From Ardenticatenales bacterium (GTDB taxonomy: Bacteria > Chloroflexota > Anaerolineae > Promineifilales > Promineifilaceae), in assembly GCA_020634515.1 (NCBI GenBank), contig JACKBL010000001.1:310001-374000 (forward strand): a DNA stretch of 64,000 nucleotides. Direction: 5' to 3'. The notes under the pieces were generated by a model, which saw only the letters and a program-made list of their open reading frames with translations, made no database searches and was not told the origin of the DNA. Made by a program: the position numbers and the translations under genes. Shown here one piece after another: positions 59,304 through 64,000 of the stretch. Every line of letters starts with the position of its first letter. The first letter of the stretch is position 1.

Positions 59304-60020
59304 TCAGAAAGCATTGATTAGGGCAATGAGGCGGGCGCGGGTGCGTGGGGTGAGGCCGGGGAGAGCGTGAGGGCGGGGTGCGAGGGCAACCGGGCGCAGG
59401 TGCAACAAGGCGGAACGCAAGGGACGGGGTTCCAGCAAAACGGCTTCGATGGCGGACAGCGGATAGGCGTGGGTGGTGACGCGCCACCAGGTACGCCGCC
59501 GCACCGTGAGGTTGCCGCCTTTTTGCAGCGTCAGGGTGACGATGGGGAGCAGGCTCCACAGCAGCAGCCCCAGGAGCAGGGGAGCCACCAGGAGCAGGTA
59601 GCGATACCAGGGGTAGAAACTGACGATGGTGAGGGTGTCTCGCTCCCAATCGGCCAGGAATTCGTTGATGCGCACCGTCAGGTCGCGTTGTCGCCAGTAG
59701 CCGCCCGCCCAAACATGGGTAATGGGTTGTTCGCCGCCGTCGGTGATGAGGCTGACGCGGTAGATGCCGCCCTCCCCCGCCAATTTCGCGCCACGCACTT
59801 CGAATGTTTCCGTGGCGCCGGGCAGCCCCAGCCAGCCGGCGCGATAGTCGCAACTGACGGTTCCCGGCCCCAGGCGGGTGCAGTGGAGGGAGATGACTTT
59901 TCCGCCCATGGTGAGCAGGAAAATGCCGGCAATCATCAACCCAACAACCACACCACGCCCCCAGGTAGAGAAGCAGCGAATTTCCAGCAAGTCGGCGGCG
60001 TGATGGCGCAGTTGGAACAT
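59304..60020 (-). CDS. Hypothetical membrane protein with two helices
   Basis: About 238 residues. ATG at 60020 is preferred to a TTG two codons earlier. A helix (VVVGLMIAGIFLLTMGGKVIS) leads to a beta-rich extracytoplasmic stretch with two Cys (LHCTRLGPGTVSCDY), then a second helix (YLLLVAPLLLGLLLWSLLPIV) and a basic cytoplasmic tail. I do not recognise a family. It lies 28 bp after the class V aminotransferase, which suggests an operon. Confidence 0.7.
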   Translation of the reverse strand: MFQLRHHAADLLEIRCFSTWGRGVVVGLMIAGIFLLTMGGKVISLHCTRLGPGTVSCDYRAGWLGLPGATETFEVRGAKLAGEGGIYRVSLITDGGEQPITHVWAGGYWRQRDLTVRINEFLADWERDTLTIVSFYPWYRYLLLVAPLLLGLLLWSLLPIVTLTLQKGGNLTVRRRTWWRVTTHAYPLSAIEAVLLEPRPLRSALLHLRPVALAPRPHALPGLTPRTRARLIALINAF

Positions 60021-60048
60021 GGGCAACAGGCAACAATCAACGAAAGAC

Positions 60049-61206
60049 TCAAAGATGCAACTCTTGCTTGAGCGCGTGCAACAGGGCGTCTACATCCGAT
60101 TGGCCGTTGTAGCCTTGAATGGAAATGCGGATGAACTGCCGGTCGCGCCACTGGATGCAGGGGATCTCGATACGGTGACGTTGCAGGAGCGCATTCTTAA
60201 AAGCAGGCAGGTCGGCCTGGTGCGGCAAGGCGGCAATGCCCATCTGATGATAGAAACCGGCATCGTGGGGGTACATGGGCGGCAGGCCGGTGAGGGCGTT
60301 GATGCGGTCGAGCGCCTGGCGCACGAGGGCGTGGCACACTTGCCGCACGGTGGGCCAGTCGTGTTCCGCCTGGAAGTCGATGGCCGCGGGCACGCTCAGG
60401 TAGGCGGAAACGTCGTCCGTGCCCAACCATTGCAGATAATCGAGAAAGTCGGAGCCGAAGGTGAAGGTTTTGGCCGGTCCCCACCCCCAACTAATGACCA
60501 GCGGTTGCAGCAGGTGTTGCACCTGGGGGTGGGCGTAGAGGAAAGCGGAGCCTTTGGGGCTACAGAGCCACTTGTGCCCATTGCTGGTGTAGAAGTCCGC
60601 GCCGAGGGTGGCCATGTCCAGGGGAATCTGGCCCAGGGCGTGCGCGCCATCCACGACGGTGAGGATGTTGGCGGCGCGGGCACGAGCGCAAATTTCGGCG
60701 ACGGGGAGGCAGAGGGCGGTGGGGGAGGTGATGTGGCTGAGGAAGATGACTTTGGTGCGGGGGGTGACGCCTTGCCATAGTTGATCTATGATGGCGGTGG
60801 GGGTGGATGCCGGCATTTCCACCGATCGCACCACATACTCAAACCCCCGTTCCTGGCTCAGAAAACGCCACGCATTATCACACGCCCCATATTCATGATC
60901 CGTCGTCAGCACCGCGTCCCCCGGACCCAGCGGCAGCGAGCGCGCCACCACATTCACGCCAAACGTCGCATTAGGAACGTAGGCCAGGTTAGCGGGGTCA
61001 GCCTTAACATAAGCTGCCAGCGCTGCACGCGCCTCGGCCAGATATTGCGCCAGGTCTGTACCCAGAAACTGTACCGGTTGCCACTCCAGCCGCCGCTGCC
61101 ACTCGTGATACGCTTCAAAAACAGGGCGCGGCGTGGCTCCAAAGGAACCATGATTAAGGAAAACCACATTGGGATCAAGGAGAAATTTCTCTTTCAGATT
61201 TGTCAT
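60049..61206 (-). CDS. PLP-dependent aminotransferase class V (isopenicillin-N-epimerase-like)
   Basis: 385 residues. FLNHGSFGATPRPVFEAYHEWQ at the N-terminus and LGPGDAVLTTDHEYGA are typical of CefD/EgtE-like class V enzymes. ILTVVDGAHALGQIPLD has the ring-pairing Asp, and TSNGHKWLCSPKGSAFLY the Schiff-base Lys. Members act as epimerases, cysteine desulfurase-like lyases or ergothioneine C-S lyases, so the reaction is open. A link to the NRPS 35 kb away is not implied. Confidence 0.88.
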   Translation of the reverse strand: MTNLKEKFLLDPNVVFLNHGSFGATPRPVFEAYHEWQRRLEWQPVQFLGTDLAQYLAEARAALAAYVKADPANLAYVPNATFGVNVVARSLPLGPGDAVLTTDHEYGACDNAWRFLSQERGFEYVVRSVEMPASTPTAIIDQLWQGVTPRTKVIFLSHITSPTALCLPVAEICARARAANILTVVDGAHALGQIPLDMATLGADFYTSNGHKWLCSPKGSAFLYAHPQVQHLLQPLVISWGWGPAKTFTFGSDFLDYLQWLGTDDVSAYLSVPAAIDFQAEHDWPTVRQVCHALVRQALDRINALTGLPPMYPHDAGFYHQMGIAALPHQADLPAFKNALLQRHRIEIPCIQWRDRQFIRISIQGYNGQSDVDALLHALKQELHL

Positions 61207-61392
61207 GGGTGAAGGGTCTCTATTTTTTCCAGGATGTTATCTGAATTCACCCAATCTTGCAGATTTTTCATCCAATAACCCAAGTGCCCACCTGGAAATT
61301 GAAACGCAAAAAGCGTGTCTTTTCGACGCGCCTTCGCGGAGAAATCTCGATTGCCAGGCAAAAAGGAGGGGAATTTCTCGCAGGACCTCGAA
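61207..61392. other. Gene-poor AT-rich spacer with repeat fragments
   Basis: I see no gene. A GAGAAATCTCGATT...GGAATTTCTCG near-palindrome and ACCTCGAAATGACA, words common in dispersed bacterial intergenic repeats, lie directly before the ImmA/IrrE remnant. Confidence 0.5.
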
Positions 61393-61815
61393 ATGACATG
61401 GATAGTGTTGCGTTTTTGTGGCGTGGCTTCTATTGCACGATGGCGAGTTATTTATGCGTTGCCTGACGCCCTCTTTCGACAATCTACAGCACGGCCTGTG
61501 CAATGGGGATCGGTTATGGCCTGGTTACGCAAAGGGGAATGGGAAGCCCGGCTAATTGATTGCCAGGCATATGATGTCAATCAGTTCCGGCAGGCATTGC
61601 AAGAGAAAGGCAACTTAACCCGGCAACCTGTGAAAGATATTTGGCCGAATGTCGTCGATCAATGCGCCATAGCTGGTGTTGCTGTCGTGTTAATGCCGGC
61701 ATTTCCGCCTCCGCACTGGAATAAATCAGGGCACAAATTGGAATGGGCCAGAACTATTGCTCGAAGTGTAAACGGCCATTATCTCATTAGAAGACACCTA
61801 ATGCGCGCAAGGTGA
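61393..61815 (+). pseudogene. Remnant of an HTH-ImmA/IrrE (HigA-like) protein
   Basis: The visible part matches the middle of XRE/ImmA fusion antitoxin-like proteins: VLRFCGVASIARW, FRQSTARPVQWGSVMAWLRKGEWEA and CAIAGVAVVLMPAFP. The N-terminal HTH and the C-terminal HExxH metallopeptidase end are both missing; after MPAFP the sequence leaves the family. Decay through truncation at both ends is likely. The toxin partner was not found. This is by-eye homology. Confidence 0.6.
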
Positions 61816-61912
61816 AACCCAATAAGATGCCCATGATCACAACGATGACAATGAGGGGCAAACGAGGCCGTTTCCCATTGGATGATTCCGAACCGCCGAA
61901 AATAGGAGCCAT
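61787..61912 (-). CDS. Small single-helix membrane ORF, 41 residues
   Basis: The ATG at 61912 is preceded by GAGG seven bases upstream. A polar N-terminus (APIFGGSESSNGKRPR) leads to a 24-residue hydrophobic helix (core LPLIVIVVIMGILLGF) and a short tail. Positive charge before the helix suggests N-in. No family is recognised. It converges on the ImmA/IrrE remnant, overlapping its 3' end by 29 bp. Confidence 0.5.
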   Translation of the reverse strand: MAPIFGGSESSNGKRPRLPLIVIVVIMGILLGFTLRALGVF

Positions 61913-61922
61913 TCTTATACCT

Positions 61923-61983
61923 CAAAGTGGCTGTCCGCAACCGTCCGTAAAACGTGTGAAGTCATTTTCAGACGGTTCCAAGG
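61923..61983. repeat. Dispersed repeat related to 30186-30292
   Basis: GTGGCTGTCCGCAA followed by CCGTCCGTAAAA...GAAGTCATTTTCAGACGGTTCCAAG. The same order of words occurs at 30190-30290, 31 kb away; the terminal parts are self-complementary. Confidence 0.7.
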
Positions 61984-62094
61984 GACGGGAATAAAATAAG
62001 ACAACGAAGTTGTTTCCTTACCGTTCCTGCAAACTGACGATGCAATTCCGTACTTTATTTCATCGTCAGCCCGAAGCAGTACGAACCGTTCCCG

Positions 62095-62805
62095 TTAAAG
62101 CAATCCCGCAACCTTGCTCTTGGGTACCCGTGAAACGAACACTGCCAGTATTCCTACCAGGCAAATCGATAAAACGACACCTACCAATGCCCAGAAGAAG
62201 GGGGGAGTTTTCACCTCAACACGGGATAGGAGCTCAGCTCCACCAAACATAATGGTGATGGGAATGAGTACGGCCAACAAAGTTGAGCTCTTGAAAGTCC
62301 AATAGATGAAAGCCTGTACCGCTATCAGCAGCAGCGCAACTAGAGGCATCGTAACGAGCATGTTAAAAAAACCCGGCCCATCGATCAATATCGCTTGCTT
62401 TTCATACAGGCCGATATAACCTACGTAAGCGATTAATCCTATTAACATAACCCCGTATGAAAGGATAAAAGTTGCTAACAGCTTGCCCATCCAGACGTTT
62501 ACCGGATTACCCCCGAAGTTCAACAGGGGCACGATACTGCCCCTTGTTCGTTCCGATTGAATGGCGTTGTTCAAGACCGCACTGGCATAGAATGGCATCG
62601 TTATCAGGGGGATGTAGAGTGCCAGCGAACCGTACACTTTCGGCACTTGCTCTGGCGGGAACATAACGGCTGTATCCCGGGCATTTACGCCTACTAATAA
62701 AACAACAAGCAGCGCCGTTAAAGGCGCGTTTACTCGTCCACTGCGACTATTTTCCAAGATCTCTTTCTTTATGAGTGCGATGAGAGGTCGGTATTGTAGA
62801 ATCAT
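62095..62805 (-). CDS. ABC-2 type transporter permease
   Basis: 236 residues, six helices. IALIKKEILENSRSGRVNAPLTALL at the N-terminus, IQSERTRGSIVPLLNFGGNPVNVWMGKL in the loop after helix 2, both typical of ABC-2 permeases. It lies 37 bp downstream of the ATPase gene and forms an export pair with it. Neighbouring the SPASM maturase, the pair could export a modified peptide. Confidence 0.9.
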   Translation of the reverse strand: MILQYRPLIALIKKEILENSRSGRVNAPLTALLVVLLVGVNARDTAVMFPPEQVPKVYGSLALYIPLITMPFYASAVLNNAIQSERTRGSIVPLLNFGGNPVNVWMGKLLATFILSYGVMLIGLIAYVGYIGLYEKQAILIDGPGFFNMLVTMPLVALLLIAVQAFIYWTFKSSTLLAVLIPITIMFGGAELLSRVEVKTPPFFWALVGVVLSICLVGILAVFVSRVPKSKVAGLL

Positions 62806-62842
62806 TGTCAGTCATTCAATCAAGCAGGTGGGCAGCTTCAAG

Positions 62843-63796
62843 TTATGAGGCTGCCGGTGGTCCATCGATAACGTCAAAATAAGCGTCTTCTAGCGATGTT
62901 TTTACGGGTGCAAACGCGCGCAACCGAATGCCATCGGCGATTAGTTTCTCCAGGACAACGTCGGCAGGGTCGCCGTTTTGCAGCTCAATCGTAGCCGCAT
63001 ACCCTCCCTCTTGCAGGTTTATTGTGCCGTGGAAACCTGTGCCAGCCAGCACGCTTTGCAGGTAGGTCACATCCATTTGCGCGTGAAAATGAATATCTAT
63101 TCTGTTGCGATGCAGCGAACGCTTCAGATTCTCCGTGGTGTCGCAAGCGACAATATGCCCTTGCTTTAATATGTTGACGCGGTCGGCCAATTGCTCAACC
63201 TCGTGCAAGTCATGCGATGTTAGAAAAATAGTTACACCTTGTTCCCGCGCCAAATCTCTAACCATTTCACGCAAATGGCGTTGCGTTTCCGTGTCAATCC
63301 CATCAAATGGTTCGTCCAAAAACAATAAATCTGGCCGATGCACCAGGGATCTGGCAAAGGCCAGCCGCTGCCGCATACCTTTGGAGAGGGTTTTGGTACG
63401 TGCCGGCATAACTTGCTCCAGCCCCATCTGCCCGGCAAGCCAGGCTATATTTTCCTGCCGTTGGCTACGATTGAGGCCGTACAGTTCAGCGTAGAACATT
63501 AACGTTTCTCGGACGGTCAGTTGTGGATGGAGACAATGAGCATCCAAGACCGCTCCCAGGCGGGGGCCAATATGAGCAAACTCACGCTGGACATCGTGCC
63601 CAAAAATCTCGATACTGCCCCCATCAGGCGGTAACAACCCCAGTAGAATCCGCATCGTGGTTGTCTTGCCGGAGCCATTCGGGCCTACGTAGCCGACGAC
63701 TTCCCCTTGTTTCATTTCAAAGCTAACGGCATCCAGGGCGCGGTTGTCGCCGAATTGTTTGCTCAGTTCCCTAACCCGCACCACGATTTCATTCAT
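62843..63796 (-). CDS. ABC transporter ATP-binding protein
   Basis: 317 residues. Walker A GPNGSGKTT, signature LSKGMRQRLAFAR, Walker B LLFLDEPFDGID, H-loop LTSHDLHEVEQ. A C-terminal 80-residue extension is as in antibiotic/peptide-type ABC-2 ATPases. Upstream (12 bp) is the SPASM-domain gene, so it is probably the same operon. Confidence 0.93.
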   Translation of the reverse strand: MNEIVVRVRELSKQFGDNRALDAVSFEMKQGEVVGYVGPNGSGKTTTMRILLGLLPPDGGSIEIFGHDVQREFAHIGPRLGAVLDAHCLHPQLTVRETLMFYAELYGLNRSQRQENIAWLAGQMGLEQVMPARTKTLSKGMRQRLAFARSLVHRPDLLFLDEPFDGIDTETQRHLREMVRDLAREQGVTIFLTSHDLHEVEQLADRVNILKQGHIVACDTTENLKRSLHRNRIDIHFHAQMDVTYLQSVLAGTGFHGTINLQEGGYAATIELQNGDPADVVLEKLIADGIRLRAFAPVKTSLEDAYFDVIDGPPAAS

Positions 63797-63808
63797 AAAG
63801 CAACTCTC

Positions 63809-64000
63809 TCAGGCTGTGCGCCACTCCCCGGCAAGAGGATCATAATCGCACACGGATCGACGCAAGGTTGGGTGGTTATCCACTTGCAGGTCAACTGCCA
63901 CGCAATCTATGCAAGCGTAACGGAACTCGCAGTGACGACAGTCAGAAATGGCATCTTTTGTCAACTGCCAATACGCTTCATGCTGCCGGCTCATAAAAAT
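63809..64000 (-). CDS. SPASM-domain peptide maturase, C-terminal end (partial)
   Basis: Only the last 63 residues are in the window; the frame is open at the right edge, so the ATG at 63994 need not be the start. YWQLTKDAISDCRHCEFRYACIDC and a closing VCDYDPLAGEW match the end of SPASM-containing maturases of grasp-with-spasm peptide systems (Cys-x2-Cys-x5-Cys-x2-Cys holding Fe-S clusters). A radical SAM domain and an ATP-grasp enzyme with its precursor would be expected to the right. Domain type is by motif; system type is inferred. Confidence 0.75.
   Translation of the reverse strand: MFMSRQHEAYWQLTKDAISDCRHCEFRYACIDCVAVDLQVDNHPTLRRSVCDYDPLAGEWRTA

Larger units (their letters stand above)
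1254..63408. repeat. Highly iterated palindrome TGCCGGCA (about 78 copies)
   Basis: Copies that I located by reading include 1254, 2024, 4040, 9363, 15074, 23046, 29341, 34020, 37242, 42335, 44046, 50372, 55645, 60808 and 63401. They fall in all reading frames, on genes of both strands and in spacers. Base composition alone predicts about two. The longest empty stretch coincides with the AT-rich AAA islet. Confidence 0.9.

Noticed and set aside
1..64000. tRNA, rRNA or riboswitch genes
   Set aside because: None found on reading the intergenic stretches; short RNAs could be missed without a covariance search.

Overview
Origin. The DNA is GC-rich (roughly 60% by eye) and densely coded, with minus-strand and plus-strand blocks. 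Several traits together suggest a Chloroflexota (Anaerolineae-like) bacterium: a GAAC-N4-GTTC SOS box ahead of lexA, a polyphosphate glucokinase, a partial System I cytochrome-c maturation cluster beside CcdA and TlpA, and intergenic repeat families of a kind I associate with that phylum. This assignment is inference; no rRNA gene is present. An 8-bp palindrome, TGCCGGCA, recurs about 78 times (mean spacing about 0.8 kb, in genes on both strands and between genes) and looks like a genome-wide signature.

Layout. 1-26.6 kb is the end of a PKS/NRPS biosynthetic cluster. It holds the C-terminal part of a PKS module (KR-DH-ACP), a C-A-T NRPS with an ornithine-like code, a 5203-residue NRPS with five C domains, four complete A-T pairs, one gutted module and a terminal thioesterase, then an overlapping MFS exporter. 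A membrane M28 peptidase fusion and a convergent type II thioesterase follow. 27-43 kb is mostly minus strand: a membrane-anchored solute-binding-like protein, an aspartate-type aminotransferase, a DUF2085 protein, the ccmA-ccmB-ccmC-ccmD-ccdA-tlpA cluster, phosphoglucomutase, a flavoprotein of the geranylgeranyl-reductase type, a secreted peptidoglycan-recognition amidase and a PLP-dependent lyase/decarboxylase. 43-46.5 kb is an ABC-2 type ABC locus whose permease is fused to a YhfC-like domain.

46.6-51 kb holds an AlbA_2/HATPase regulator, polyphosphate glucokinase, a patatin-like lipase and thymidine phosphorylase. 51.1-53.1 kb is an AT-richer islet with an OLD/AAA-type ATPase and a downstream gene that I read as a PD-(D/E)xK nuclease split by a 99-bp mobile repeat; it may be a disabled two-gene defence system. 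53.4-56.7 kb has an SCP2 protein, lexA with an SOS box inside its promoter, and an FtsK/SpoIIIE-like ATPase gene with its own SOS box. 57.2-58.7 kb is the infC-rpmI-rplT operon; infC appears to begin at a rare AUA codon. 58.8-61.2 kb holds a VOC protein, a membrane protein and a class V aminotransferase. 61.2-64 kb has a decayed ImmA/IrrE-type gene, a 41-residue membrane ORF, an ABC-2 transporter pair and the edge of a SPASM-domain peptide maturase, suggesting a RiPP locus beyond the window.

How it works together. The upstream PKS should deliver a reduced acyl chain to the ornithine-type module. The large NRPS then adds about four residues (two aliphatic-like, one unassigned, one proline-like) before the TE releases the product. 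The MFS protein would export it, and the type II TE would clear misprimed carriers.
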